Shown: in pieces, positions 1 to 12,108 of the stretch
Layout of the letters: each line of letters starts with the position of its first letter
How positions within the stretch are numbered: the first letter of the stretch is position 1
NCBI RefSeq assembly: GCF_963966145.1
Contig: NC_091049.1
Span: forward strand, 29,264,001-29,328,000
Length of the DNA: 64,000 nt
Reading direction: 5' to 3'
DNA from: Tenebrio molitor
Taxonomy: Eukaryota > Arthropoda > Insecta > Coleoptera > Tenebrionidae
Program-made: the position numbers and the translations under genes
Notes under the pieces: generated by a model
Database searches by the model: none
What the model was told of the DNA's origin: nothing
Seen by the model: the letters and a program-made list of their open reading frames with translations, nothing else

Positions 1-3000
1 CACGCTGATAAACAATCTGAAGAACGACGCTCCTCCCACAGTCTTGAGAGCCTTGGTCTACGCCAAAAATCATGCATTGTATTTTGACAAGAAAGATGTC
101 AACGGTGAAGCATTCGTAGACTACATTCTTAACGACACCCACAAGAAAGATGGAAATTTCAACAAGCGAATTTTGAAAATGTTGAAAACTAGAGGGAGAC
201 TCGAGTTTATCTGGGACGGACTAGACGAGAAAAATCTGGTAGTCGTCAAAGAGATTATCAAGAATATTTCCACTAAAGGACACCGACAGTGGATATCGTG
301 TCGCAATAATTTGAAAACTGCGTTGGAAACTGAGTTTAACGTTTTTTCGAGGACCCTAACTGCATTCAACGATTCCGAGCAGAAAAGATACGTCGGCAAT
401 AGGCTAGAGTTGTCTGGTGACGATTTGGTCGAGATTTTCCACATAATTAAGAAAAACATTGTGCACAATATTTTAGGCATTCCGCTTCAAATTTTCATAT
501 TAACGGAATTGATCCTTCACGATAAAGAAAAATATTTTCACTTGCTGAATGAGTCATTCTTGGCGACCGACTTGTACCACCATTTTGTCGATCAAAAATT
601 CAAGCTTCATTTCAAAGAAAAGGAACACGACACATTTGACACAATTTACGCGAAAATGATTGACGGTTATAAAAGCGTGGCGGCTGCGACATATTTGAGA
701 AATGATCTCGTAGACAATAATTTAGATTGTCAGGAATTTTTGAAGACTATCCAAAGCGATAAAGATCCTTTCGGGTTCATAACTTACGTGTCGGATGCAC
801 TAACCCCAGAATTTTGTCACAACTCGTTCGGTGAATATTTCGCAGCTTTGTATATTTCGGAAAGTTCCAGCGAGATCTTCCAAAACGACGAGTTTATGTA
901 CAACGAAGAGTACAACAACATTCGATTGTTTTTTGATCTAATTGTGTCTCAAAATAGCAAAGCTCACATCGCAGTGTTGTACAATAACTTTGAACTTTTG
1001 GAAGAATGTAACGAAAAGGAGTTGATGTGCACGGACAAGATTGGACGCACCGCTTTCGATTTAGCACTCGAGAGGCGTAAAAAGTATCCAATTTTGGAGA
1101 CTTATGTATCACACCATGCCCATCATATTGGTTATTCGAATGTAAATTTTGAACCGTTCAAAGATGTCGCTTTTCAAAAAATTTTGGACTTTTTGTGTTG
1201 TTATAACGGGAGCAGTGAAAATTCAATTATTTTTGACGATAACTTTCTGCTATTACCATTTATTCCGTTATTATCAGACGAAGAAAAATCAATAATTTCT
1301 ACATTTAGGACCAAATTCTTGCCAAACCTTCTGTTTTACGCGATACAAACTGATTATTCAACCATATTAGAACAATTCGAAAATCTACCTTTCATAAAAA
1401 CTGATTACGGACAAACTCTTTTACACTTGGCGATCCACAATGAATCAATCAACAGTTTAGAATGTATATTGTATAACAAAAAATACAAAAAGTACCTAAT
1501 TAAAAACACGAGACTTCTAAGTACAATGTGCAGCTTCAAATTTGGCAACATTTTGAAACTTCATGAAATAGACCTAAATGTGGTAGACTATGACAGAAGA
1601 ACGCCTCTCCATCATGCTTGCGAGAGCAACAATCTTGAAGCAATAGAATTTTTAATCCAATCTGGAGCTGCACTAAACGTGAAAAGCATAAATGGTAAAA
1701 CTCCTCTGCTAGAATGTCGCTCCTTAGAAGTAATACAACTACTGATTCAAAATGGCGCTGATGTGAATATTCGAGATGCGTCCGGTAAAACCGTGCTGCA
1801 CTATGTGTCTGAAATTCAGGACTTTTCTCTAGAAATTTTAGAATTACTGATCGAAAATAATGCAGATTTAAATATTGTCGACAAAAATGGTCAATCTGCG
1901 ATACATTACGCTTGTCTGAAAAGCTCTCCCGATACTTTAAACTTTCTAATTCGAAATGGAGCCGATGTGAATTTAACAGATAGCACCCACAAAACTCCCC
2001 TGCATCATGTCTGCGAAGATCAGGAAGTTTCCCACGAAGTTGTGACAATTTTGATCAAGAGTGGGGCACAACTGGATGCAGTGGATGAAAGTGGTCAGGC
2101 TCCTATTCATTGCGCGTGTCAAAAGAATTGTTCTGAGAAGGTAAAACTGTTGATTGAAGGCGGTGCAAGTGTGAATCTTGAAGACAGAAATAGAAAGACT
2201 GCTCTGCATTACTGTTGTGACAATAAGAAGATTTCTGATGACGTCGTGAAGTTATTGATTAAAAAAACAGCAGATAAAGATATCACAGACACGAGTGGGT
2301 GTGCTGCCATACATTACGCTTGCATGAATGCTTCGTTTGAAAAACTGGAATTATTGATTCAAGGGGGCGCCAGTGTCAATACTACAAACTCGAGCGGACA
2401 AACGGTTTTGCATTATGTATGCCAAGATCAGTTTGTTTCTACTTCTTTTATGAACATCTTAATTGACAATAATGCAGATTTAAATGTTGTCGATGAGTCT
2501 TCTCGTACACCTCTCCATTACGCTTGTCTAAACGGTTTTTGTGAAAAAGTCAAATTATTGTTGATTCAAAATGGTGTCCGTGACGACGTCCCAGACGAAT
2601 TTGGTAGAACTCCGTTACTCTATGCTTGTGAAAATCCCAATATTTCATCCCAATGCATCGAAACGCTTATCAAGAAAAAAGCTAAATTAGATATTATCGA
2701 TAAGGCAGATCGTACCGCCATACACTACGCTTGCGCGAGTGCTTCTGTCGAAAAACTGAAGTTGCTGATTCAAAATGGCGCCGATGTGAACATCAAAAAT
2801 TCAACGTCTAGCACACCTTTGCATTTTGTGTGTGAGAGATCGTCTATTCCTCACAGCGTTTTAGAAGTTTTAATAGAAAATGAAGCAAATTTGAATGTTT
2901 TCGACAAGGACTATCTCTTTCCGATACATTACGCATGTTACAGTGGTTCTTCCGAGAAAACCATCTTGCTGATTAAGAATGGCGCTAGAGTGAATATTAA

Positions 3001-3331
3001 GGACAGAAATGATAAAGCACCTCTGCATTATGCTTGTCAGAACGATTTTTTTTCAATAGATGTTGTCATAGCTTTGCTTGAAACAGGTGCACATAGGAAT
3101 GCTGTCGACAAAGACGGTCGTACCGCGATGCATTATGCTTGTATCAATAATAATCGTGATAAAATATTTCAGTTGTTAAATAATAACGCGGATCGGGATA
3201 TTAAAGATACAAATGGTAAAAAACCCTTACAATATGCATCTAAAGAAGTGATACAAAATTTAATGGAAACTGACGCTACATTAGGCAAGGCAAAGATTAC
3301 GCCGCCATTTCATAAGCTATTTAAATTTTAG
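1..3331 (+). CDS. NACHT-type STAND ATPase with ankyrin repeat array (5' partial)
   Basis: The frame is open to the first base of the window, so the true start lies upstream; the first in-window start-like codon (44) is TTG, not ATG. Numbering from there, residues 53-62 read LEFIWDGLDE, the Walker B of NACHT ATPases, and 83-87 (WISCR) fit the sensor-1 arginine that follows. The Walker A loop should lie upstream. A helical region follows to about residue 320, then two isolated ankyrin-like motifs (about 328 and 454), then a continuous array of about 17 repeats (about 515-1085) with typical TPLHYAC and LLIxxGADVN signatures. The architecture is that of NLR-like or STAND sensors: ATPase switch plus repeat-based ligand recognition, presumably cytosolic because no membrane segment is seen. 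No intron is needed in this part. The ligand and output domain are unknown. The NACHT assignment rests on the Walker B and sensor-1 blocks only. Confidence 0.8.
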   Translation, partial: TLINNLKNDAPPTVLRALVYAKNHALYFDKKDVNGEAFVDYILNDTHKKDGNFNKRILKMLKTRGRLEFIWDGLDEKNLVVVKEIIKNISTKGHRQWISCRNNLKTALETEFNVFSRTLTAFNDSEQKRYVGNRLELSGDDLVEIFHIIKKNIVHNILGIPLQIFILTELILHDKEKYFHLLNESFLATDLYHHFVDQKFKLHFKEKEHDTFDTIYAKMIDGYKSVAAATYLRNDLVDNNLDCQEFLKTIQSDKDPFGFITYVSDALTPEFCHNSFGEYFAALYISESSSEIFQNDEFMYNEEYNNIRLFFDLIVSQNSKAHIAVLYNNFELLEECNEKELMCTDKIGRTAFDLALERRKKYPILETYVSHHAHHIGYSNVNFEPFKDVAFQKILDFLCCYNGSSENSIIFDDNFLLLPFIPLLSDEEKSIISTFRTKFLPNLLFYAIQTDYSTILEQFENLPFIKTDYGQTLLHLAIHNESINSLECILYNKKYKKYLIKNTRLLSTMCSFKFGNILKLHEIDLNVVDYDRRTPLHHACESNNLEAIEFLIQSGAALNVKSINGKTPLLECRSLEVIQLLIQNGADVNIRDASGKTVLHYVSEIQDFSLEILELLIENNADLNIVDKNGQSAIHYACLKSSPDTLNFLIRNGADVNLTDSTHKTPLHHVCEDQEVSHEVVTILIKSGAQLDAVDESGQAPIHCACQKNCSEKVKLLIEGGASVNLEDRNRKTALHYCCDNKKISDDVVKLLIKKTADKDITDTSGCAAIHYACMNASFEKLELLIQGGASVNTTNSSGQTVLHYVCQDQFVSTSFMNILIDNNADLNVVDESSRTPLHYACLNGFCEKVKLLLIQNGVRDDVPDEFGRTPLLYACENPNISSQCIETLIKKKAKLDIIDKADRTAIHYACASASVEKLKLLIQNGADVNIKNSTSSTPLHFVCERSSIPHSVLEVLIENEANLNVFDKDYLFPIHYACYSGSSEKTILLIKNGARVNIKDRNDKAPLHYACQNDFFSIDVVIALLETGAHRNAVDKDGRTAMHYACINNNRDKIFQLLNNNADRDIKDTNGKKPLQYASKEVIQNLMETDATLGKAKITPPFHKLFKF

Positions 3332-3851
3332 GTTTTTAACTTTAACTATACCACATTAATACTGTTCTTGTGTCTTATATTTAAGTGTTAGTTTTAAAAG
3401 TGTATTAGTATTCATTACATCAAAAAAACACTCGTTGTGTTCACTTGAAACCGTTGACCTCGTCCACACAAGGTGGCGAAGCATTATATTGTAATAGATA
3501 GTAGTCACAATATTTAATGCTTCTCTGTTTTGTATATCCTAAATGTACAGCGTGATCAACAGTGACTGAGTCTGTTGGCAATGAAACAATTGAAAAATAT
3601 TGGTGTTTTTCTCTTTCGTAATTGGCACTGACCGGTTGTTTTAACTTGACACGACATTAAAAAAAAATTAGATTATGTCGGGTATGTTTATGCTATTACA
3701 AAAATGACCCGTTGATGGTAAACGTTAAATTCGCCTGTCAACTCTGTCAAAGCTGACAACCGGAAATGCGATTACAGTGGTACCAAAATCATTCAAATTT
3801 TCATTGTTATTGATCACGTTGTACCTACTATACCCGGGACAACGAATAGAT

Positions 3852-4165
3852 ATATCGGGTGTTTTTTTTAATTGAGTGATGCGTTCACAATCGACTCTTC
3901 AACGCCTAGTACGGTTGGCTTCAAAAAAAACGGGAACTGTCAGAAAAAGTTTTGTCAGATTTTATTAAATTTTTAGTTTGAAACGGTCTTTTAGAATTTA
4001 GGTTAAAAAACTGCACTTATCTGTCAGAAATACTATTGTCAAACAGACACAAATTGACATAAATTGACAAATTAAATTTTCAATTCACATTAGGTCAAAT
4101 TTCATTTCACGTTTTTTTTGAAGCCAAGTGTACGAGGTAAAATAAAAAAAAAAAACACCCGATAT
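3852..4165. mobile_element. MITE with ATATCGGGTG terminal inverted repeats
   Basis: The left end ATATCGGGTGTTTTTTT is mirrored by the right end AAAAAACACCCGATAT. A second pair of inverted arms lies inside (about 3908-3931 and 4110-4132, both carrying a GGCTTCAAAAAAAACG core), so the 314 bp element can fold over most of its length. No coding capacity. Confidence 0.75.
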
Positions 4166-4431
4166 TAATAAAAAAGGGGATGTGGCGTTAGTTGGCAAGA
4201 CCGATTTACGCCGAAGCCTGTTTCACAATGACACAGGTTCTTTGCCATTTGTCATTTTTATAAGAATGTGATATAATTGATAGACTTAGAAAAATGTGCA
4301 TTCATTGACGTGCACATCTTCTCCAAACATGAACACGTGGTCAAACTGCCGAAACGTGTTCAAAACTAATGAGATGCCGTCAAGTAATTTTTGTGGATGT
4401 AAATTGCAAAAATAAGAGCACGCTACCTACT

Positions 4432-4701
4432 GCAAATGATTCGCTGATTGCAAAAAGGATACAAGTCATGTTTTCTAGCATTTCGTGATTATGACTTGAA
4501 AAATCAGTAAGTCTTAAGCGATTAAAGCAAATATTTTTAAATACTGCTGAAAAAGATAGTGTTTCAATATGCATTTGATTTTTGATTGAAGTTTCTTCAA
4601 TTATCATACGCAAGTTCCAAAAAAACAATTTTTTTGCGTGTCGCTCAAAATTTCAGTTCACTGACTTGTATCCTTTCTGTAAATCAGCGATTCAAATGTG
4701 C
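4432..4701. mobile_element. MITE-like inverted-repeat element
   Basis: Arms of about 38 bp at 4432-4468 and 4662-4701 are imperfect reverse complements sharing the blocks TCGCTGATT and AGGATACAAGTCA. The 190 bp between them shows no coding capacity. The exact ends are uncertain. Confidence 0.65.
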
Positions 4702-6039
4702 CTAAGCAATTTATAAAACGTCCAACTACACATTAAAACAGTGTAAGTGTTAATAGATTTCTTCTTATAATGTTAGCTCTACAAGAAAGAACATACTTAA
4801 TTCAATGTTATAGTACTGGCGATGTTTGCTATCGTGAGGTAATCAACTAATTTAACGAAAAATATTCTAAAACAATTTCTCATGTGGTCGTCCGAAAATT
4901 TGTGGAAACTGATTTCATTCTAAATGTTAAAAAAATAAGAAAACATTTAGATGAATAATTTTTAAATTATTATTATTATAAAAAATGACATTATGACAAT
5001 CCTAATCCTGATCCTGAATTGCAGAGCACAAATGCGTTGAAGACTCCCAGTAAAAAATGACAGCCGACAGCAATGGGCTGTCCCAACCGTTCCAACCCTC
5101 ATAAAAGCATTAGTACTACGTTATAAAAACCTGCATCGACTAGTCATAAATCACAAAGAGATCTTCGTCTTAAGTATTTTGGTTGCCTATTTGACAGTAA
5201 ACAAAAATGACATTGGGCCGTATCACGACATCGTTATTAAAGCTGCCGTTAACTGTCGTGATTAAAGTAAACATAAAACGATATAGATTTATACAATTAT
5301 AACCTGCCAGAAAGAGATGAATTCGTCACCAAGGTAATTGGAGTCATGATAAAATTTAATAAGAGTGTCGTGATATGGCCCAATGTGACTAACCTCCGTA
5401 TTTTAAGTACCTACCAAATGAGTGTTTACTTAGGTAGGTACCTCGAAAAAACGTTCCACTGCAAGAAAATCCGAAAAAAGAATGATTTGGCGTTTTTATT
5501 CAATTACAAATTAAATAATACCTACACTTATTTAAAAAATAAAATGTCACCGACCTCCGTTTAAGTGCCTACTAACCAACTAAAAAACAAGCATTGCTTC
5601 AATGAATCCGAAAAAAATTACTCAAAAATAATAAAAGGATTGTGGAGCCTTAAACATTGTAGGTTAAGTGGGGTTATGCAGGCTGTAAAGGTAAGTGGCA
5701 ATTTAATAAAAATTATCGCAATGGCAAATACCAGTGAAGAACAAGAAAAGGTTGTCGTTCCTATTATAAAACGTCGATGTTAGAAATTCGGAAAATATTG
5801 TTCATTTTTTTATTACCTTTCCTATTCTTTTTTGAGTTTCCAATGTAGGTAGTATCTATTTTCAATCAGCCTCTTTTTAGATAAAAAAACACGTCATAAA
5901 TTCATAAAAGAAGTATATTTTTATAAAAAGTACGTATAAAAGTTTAAATAAGTACAATGTTTGTTAATTGAAAACAGTTCAACTCGTTTACAGTTATTAG
6001 ATCGATAATACTGAAAATACTCAACAAACAAGTTTTGCG

Positions 6040-7599
6040 CTAATCATTTTTATGCAACTCTTGATACTCCTGGAACGTCACCAACCCATTCAACGTTGCG
6101 ACCCTCAAATTCCCCCCACACACTTTCCCATTAATGTGCCAGTTGTGCAGTTCTGCCACTTGTGTTGAGCATGCTGCAGCAGGATCACTACTAGTCGACA
6201 AACTTCCCATCCAGAATTCGTTCCCTGGCAGGGCATTAGCGTCCCACGCGTAGCTCACCACCAACAACTTCCCTTCATCGTCCTCTTTCAATCTCTCATG
6301 TGGATTACCGTCAACCATGTGCAACTTGATCCCCTTTACCATGTCGCCATGTTTGTACGGACCGGCCATTTTGTGTTTGATATAAGCGAAACGGACATCG
6401 CTGACGTTAGTCAATGAAAGAAATCTGTAACCAAATCAGTTAAAACGGATTTAGATCGGAGGTGACTAAGTACTCGAGTCTTTGGGCGAAAGCGTCCATG
6501 AAGAGTTTGTCTTGTTCTGTGTATATCTTCCATACTCCTAGACCCAGCCCGACGACGTGAACGTACGCCATTTTGTTGACTCGTCTGGCTCTCTCGTTAG
6601 CTTCGATCAAAAGAGTGTCGATTGACAGTACTATTCGTCTTGTGTACATCAGCCTGTCAAAATATTTACCGTCGTGCAAATCAACAAATCTATCGTTGGC
6701 TTTTTTCATTTTTTTAAGTAACTCATCGTAGGTGGCACTTTCGTCGCCATAAAAATTCAAAAATTTGCCTTGTAATGTTGGCAAGAAGAAACGACCATAA
6801 CCGTTTTCGTGATTGTTTTGTTCTTTCGTTTTCATTATCTCTCGATATTCCATAACTTTAGGTTTGGGCAGTCTAGTACCAATCAACCCTAAAATGAGAT
6901 AATTTTTTATTGATTTAAAATTATTGTCTTCTCCATGAAAATCTATTTTTTAGCCAATTTTCAGTTGTTACCTATAATCACCCCATCCTCCTCCACCTTC
7001 TCCCTATCCTCCTCAAAAACTCCCTCGTTCCGTCTGTTGCCATCATTGACGAAACACGTATGTGACGAAACCGACAACAGCGCCGACAGCCTAATCTCGT
7101 CGTAGCTGAGATACTTTTCAAGGACGAGCGGTGGTGCCTCGTTGCCACTCCCGATGCTCTCCCAGTTGCCGACGCCTTTGCTTCCATCGAGCAACATGTA
7201 AAGATCACGAACCCCCACGAAACTGACGGCTCGTTTGCTCAACAACCTGTCGATAAAATCTAACAAAGACATGTTTTGGTAAAATGTGCGATTGCCATGT
7301 TTGACCTGGTGGTTGAGGAAGATAGAGCAAAGATAGAGGGCGTGTTCGTGAATTACGGGATAGGTGGAGTTGATGTTCTTCTCCAGAACTACTTTGGGGA
7401 TTTTGTTTTTTAGCAGTTGGCGACAGCGGACAGATTCTATGGGGAATTCTATGGGGAAGTTAGTACTCTTTTCGATGATGTCTGGCAAAGTGACGTCCGG
7501 GATGGGGTTGAGGTTGTTGCGAGTTGACAGCAGAATCGATTTGTGATCGTCACCCTTCGCAGACCAAACGGGTGAAGTCGTGAACCAATCGGTCGACAT
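6040..7599 (-). CDS. DUF4804 (MavL-like) protein A, putative ADP-ribosylarginine hydrolase
   Basis: Three exons: 7599-6972, 6888-6474 and 6424-6040, giving 475 residues. Both introns (83 and 49 bp) are GT-AG and phase-consistent. I chose the ATG at 7599 (MSTDWF) because it aligns with the start of paralog B; the longer frame starts at GTG. Family signatures: LSYDEIRLSALLSVSSHT followed by FVNDGNRRNEG, GLIGTRLPKPKVMEYREI, a glycine-rich VVGLGLGVWK block, and a C-terminal LPGNEFW...SSDPAAACSTQ block. These match my recollection of the Pfam DUF4804 family, to which the Legionella effector MavL belongs. MavL is reported to have a macrodomain-like fold and to remove ADP-ribose from arginine. No signal peptide or membrane segment. 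That the insect protein is an eraser for the neighbouring ARTs is inference; the family assignment is the firmer part. Confidence 0.8.
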
Positions 7600-8000
7600 G
7601 TTTGTTGGCACTTTTGCCTGATAACCTGATAAAAAATTATATGTAATTTGTAGGTACAGACTGTATGATCAGTTACTCACCTGATATGAAATCTGAAGGT
7701 ACACGTATGCAAAAGACGATAGGAAATACCAAGGCGTGATTCATTCAGTAACTTCTAAACAAATTATCTTTCAGGAAGAAGAAACCTGTAAATTTTGTTT
7801 CTACTCAGTACTAGAGGACGCTGCACAGCAAATATAAAAATACTGTTTACTGATTATGAGCTACGAACTATAAATAAAATTTGCATATAATGCTCTATTA
7901 GCCATATTTTATTATATTTGTTTATTATTTAAAAAAATATAGAACTTAAAAGCAATTAGAATCTCCATGTTATTTATTATCTAGCGCCATTATGCAGTCG
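7600..8000. other. 5' flank of DUF4804 A, homologous to relic flanks
   Basis: The 250 bp upstream of gene A resemble the sequences upstream of the two DUF4804 relics (10917-11060 and 16130-16290), including an ATCTGAAGGT..ACGTATGC block and a later GGAAGAAGAAACC block. This indicates the relics were copied together with their promoter region. No coding sequence seen. Confidence 0.5.
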
Positions 8001-9472
8001 GGTTCCAGCTGCCAGGCGTCCTTGCCTCACCCCCGATTCAAGGACCAAATAAATAATATAATTTATGAGCCACATGTTTGGCTGGAAGAGGCAGTTTTTC
8101 TGTTGCGTTTTTAAAATAGGCTTACAGAATAATCGCAACAGCATGATATTTCTATTCGAATCACATTCGTGGTTAATCCATTAATCTGTTATTAATATTT
8201 GCGTTAGCTTTCCCAAAACAATTCGCAACAAAAGCTAATACATCATTTTGCAAATTCGGGGAATTACCAAGTTGACTTGACACACCATCTGATGATAAAT
8301 TGATAATATTTCTTGACCTTGTTATTATCTTTATTGGAAACAGAAAACTCATTTTTATCGTTCAGTTAATCTAAATGAAATTTTAAAAAATGTCAAAATT
8401 AATTTGTACAAGTATCATCATTATACAATATTTTTGAAAGCAAAACCTGTGCAATCTGTAGAATACATATTAAATACAGTAGGTACCATTCATAAGAAAT
8501 TATTTAAAATTCAAGCTGAACCAATCTCAGTGGTGTAGATAATTATTGCTCTTTGCATTGCAGTGGCAATTGACAGAACTAAAGTGCAACACGCAACACG
8601 GCTTGCTTATTCCAAAGACAACTTCCCTCATTCTCAAGCTAGATTAGTGCAAAACATTTGTGTATTTTTTGTACTCAACAACTGCAATGATCCTAAAGTA
8701 TAATTATCACGTGATACCGGGACATCGTTCGCGTCCCGGTTTTGTTCACGGTTCTCTGTACGCCCATTGGTCACCCAAAGAGCGGGCTGCGTTCATGCCG
8801 CGTTTGGTCCCAATTTTCGGACAAATAGGTGGCACCGCCCACTTTCGTTCACGCCCTAAGTGTGTTCGTTTCGTTCACTCCTCTCCTCTCCCTCTACAAA
8901 AAGACTGTGGCTCCGTAAAAGCCAGCTGGACAGAAAGACGACGTGCATCTCAAGAGATGGGCCAACCGGTTCTTACCAGAGTCACTCCAGCATCGGTCCA
9001 CAAATCGACACCGGCCCCGAAGATGTATTCGACAGTTCGAGCGCACCAGAGGGCCGGTGGTAACACACGAAAAGTTTTTACGTTTAAACGATATGCACCT
9101 AATGTTGCGTTTTCTTGTCTTTTTGGTTTCTTTTTCTACTCAAAAAAATTATCAGAAACTTTGTTCACACAACATTAATTCCTAAATAAACAAGAACAGC
9201 ACCAATGTTAATTAAAATATTGTATCTAAGTACTGAGGAATTTTCATTTTTTGCCTAATTGTTTCTAATCTTTGCGTAATAAAAAACATAAAGATAGTAC
9301 AGTTGTCGGCATTCAAAAAGTCGTTAAAAACAATCAAGGCTTCAGAAAAATTTAAGAAGTGACAAACTATTTACGCTAGCACAAAAATTGTTATTCTAGT
9401 TTCACGAGCAAAAAAACAATAAGGATGAAATCCAAATAGTCGCTTCAGAAAATCATACATACACGTGATTTG

Positions 9473-9763
9473 CTAAAAATTGCGATCGCCATATTTGATC
9501 TGGTAGAGAAGGAGCATAGAGCAAAGGTGGAGGAAGTGCTCGTAAATTACGAGTTCTTCTCGAAAACTTGTTTGAGGATTTTCTTTGGGCAATTGGCTAC
9601 TGTGAGGATTTTTGGTGGAGAACTTAGTCCTCTTTTCGATGAGTTCTGCCACTGTACCGTCTGGGATGGGATTGGGGTTGTTGCGAAGTGACAGCAAAAC
9701 CAAATTGTGATTGTCAGCTTTCACAGACCAAACGGGTGAAATAGTGAACCATTCTGTCGACAT
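9473..9763 (-). pseudogene. DUF4804 relic C (N-terminal fragment)
   Basis: It begins MSTEWFTISPVWS, almost identical to gene A (MSTDWFTTSPVWS), and aligns for about 95 residues: IPD..., a block around SSQLPKENPQ matching CRQLLKNKIPK, and YEHFLHLCSMLL matching HEHALYLCSIFL. It then stops in frame. Everything containing the conserved active-site-like blocks is missing, and there is an internal deletion relative to gene A. This is a dead fragment belonging to copy 1 of the segmental duplication. Confidence 0.85.
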
Positions 9764-9809
9764 CCTTGTTAGTACTCTCGCCTGATAGCTATAAAAAATT
9801 CCATATATA

Positions 9810-10911
9810 CAGGGTGTCTCAGTTAAGACTTTCGCGCTTAATAACTGTTATTTTCCAGCGGATTTTTGTGAAATTTAAAATGCTGATATTTTAGACGGTG
9901 AAGAATAAAAAAATCCCATTAATGCAATCACCCAAGTGTTAAAAACGTAATTTTTACATGCCTTTTTAAAATGTTGAATCAATTAAGATTTACATAAAAA
10001 ATTGATCGTCAATAAAAAATGCTGTAGGGAAAAACTTGTCCTTGAAAGACGTCTGGTTTGCAATAAAAAAGCAAAAAACTGTGTTAAGCGTGGCTGCAAA
10101 TGCAAAAACGTAAACGCATATGAAACAAACGCGCAATTTTGCAGAATTTTGGTCATCCCTTTTCGCAGAAGCGCAGGTGACATATTTGACGTTTATCTTG
10201 CTAACCTTACAAACACTTACAAAGTTAAAGACAACATTTGGACGTAATTTATTATAGGTACTGGATGCTTTAATTCTTCCATAAAGGACTAAAACACGAT
10301 CGGGATATTTTAGCAAGGTTCACGTACGCTTCCTGTGTCTTCAAATAAATTGACGACTCTCTTAACCTTACATTTTGTAAAGCCTATATTTTGGATACTG
10401 TTCCACGAGAAAATGAACTGTGTCATTGAAGTTCTTACGACACACTCCATAGGCAATTTTTTTTTTTTCAACAATATTGAAATTTCTGCCGCTGTAGTCT
10501 TTTCAATAAATTTTCACAATTTGACGTTTCTAATAAAGCGCGCCCAAAAGGGTGTACAAAATGTTGCTTGGCAATTAATCATCAATTCTTTCAAAAGGTA
10601 ACTGCTCAAATACCTTCAAATTTTACATTAAATTTTTAACGACAAAATCTAATCTTTTCGTTGAATCAGACAAGTGATCTACTTAATTGTTTGTGCAGAT
10701 CCCTATTTTTTAATGTTTAACAATCTAATAATAATCGCACATAATTTTCGATAAAGGAAACATGTGTTAAAATTACATTTTTTAACTTGAGGTAATTTTA
10801 TTATTACTAATTGAACCTTCACGGTCTAAAATATCTGCATTTTAAATTTCATAAAAATCCGTTGGCAAATAACCGAAATATTAGGCTCGAAAGTCTTAGC
10901 TGAGACACCCT
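9810..10911. mobile_element. Non-autonomous Tc1/mariner-type element, long TIRs
   Basis: Ends CAGGGTGTCTCAG and its reverse complement are flanked by TA on both sides. The inverted repeats run about 95 bp at roughly 85% identity by eye, including a TGAAATTTAAAATGC block. The duplicate locus near 16137 is uninterrupted (ATAAAAAATTATATTATTTT), so the insertion post-dates the segmental duplication. The small internal frames do not resemble a transposase. Confidence 0.85.
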
Positions 10912-11869
10912 GTATATATTATTTTTGTACGCAATTTGGAATAATTTATGCTCTGTTGTAAGATCTGTAGGTGCACGTATGCGATAAGCGATATGAAACA
11001 CAAACGTGTGATTCATACAAAAATTTGTAAACAATGACTTTTAGGAAGAAGAAACCAAAAAATAAAATAATATTTCAACTCGAACCAAATTCGTCATTAA
11101 GTTGATAATAATTGTTTATTTTAGTTTTGTACAAAACACTATGCACCAAAAGTAGAAAGATTTTGCGAATTCGGGGACATCACCGACGATCTGTATCGCA
11201 TAGCATTCCTGATAAACTGATAATACCTACTCTATTATTTATTTTTTGGTAATAGGAACTTCTGTAGTTTTCGGTAGAAAAATATAAGAAAATTTACCGT
11301 CTGATTGATTTCAATTACTAAACGCATTTTTAACTACGTTCAGTACCGACGATCCTCCAGACCAACACATCATTGCGCAACATTCTTCAGAGCAATTATT
11401 CTGCGGTTTATGCATTTTATAGTACATTTTAGATAACAGTTGCGATGATCCAAAAGTTCAAGGTTATTAATTTATTATATTAAACTATAGTTACATCGTT
11501 TTTTTTTACATTTGAATGATTCATAATGTACGAGTGTGTTTGCTTGATTCTTTAATCTGTTTACTCTTGGATGAATTAAAGAAACATTTTTACTTTTCAT
11601 TCTTCTCTGTATCAGGTCATAGATACGGTTTAATAGAAGTGACAGTATGACCACCAGACTTTGATCAAAAAAAATTGTAAAAGAAGACTGTTTATTGACA
11701 TTTCATTGAACTGAACCAATTTAACAGTTTTAGTTAGTGGAAAATGTTCTAAGATGATAACAGTAGTTTGTTTAATAACGAGACATAAAGCAACAATTTT
11801 TATTACTTGTGTATTTGGCTACTTTGTGAAATTATTTACGATTACATTATTAAGGGAATAATAAATATA

Positions 11870-12052
11870 GAATATAGCCTAAGGGAGTCCATTTCGGCTC
11901 AGGGACGCGAGTTCGATTCCGGCGAAATTAAAAAAAAAAGGCTATATTCTATCTCGTGATTCGGAAGTCACGTTAAGCCATTGGTCCCGGTCTATTGAGA
12001 TGGTCATCATGCCTCTCATAGATTTGTAAACCAGTCGTAGACTGTGAAACAA
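11870..12052 (+). mobile_element. tRNA-derived SINE
   Basis: It carries a pol III A-box-like TAGCCTAAGGGAG (11875-11887) and a B-box GTTCGATTC (11911-11919). After an A-run come the blocks GTGATTCGGAAGTCACG and TTGGTCCCGG, which I recall as a recurrent tail module of insect SINEs. The paralogous site near 18350 lacks it. It cannot fold into a complete tRNA. Confidence 0.65.
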
Positions 12053-12108
12053 ATTTTCGGGGAATCCCAATGTCGCAATAAGCTTGTCAATATTTGATAA
12101 GAGTTTAT

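Larger units (their letters stand above)
3332..6039. other. Intergenic region with two MITE-like elements, no gene seen
   Basis: This 2.7 kb separates the NACHT-ankyrin gene from the first DUF4804 gene. It contains two inverted-repeat elements, listed separately. A short direct repeat of an ACCTCCGT...AAGT block occurs near 5390 and 5553. Open frames here are at most 82 codons and resemble nothing I recognise. No ART relic was found upstream of the DUF4804 gene. Confidence 0.6.

Noticed and set aside
8660..9178. 172-codon open frame, with a similar frame at 15236-15529
   Set aside because: The two duplicate copies differ by frameshifting indels, the frame has no recognisable features, and the block is GC-rich duplicated DNA, so coding is unlikely.
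11875..11945. Possible tRNA gene, because of A-box and B-box like sequences
   Set aside because: No acceptor or anticodon stems can be formed, and the A-rich linker and SINE tail follow, so it is a SINE.
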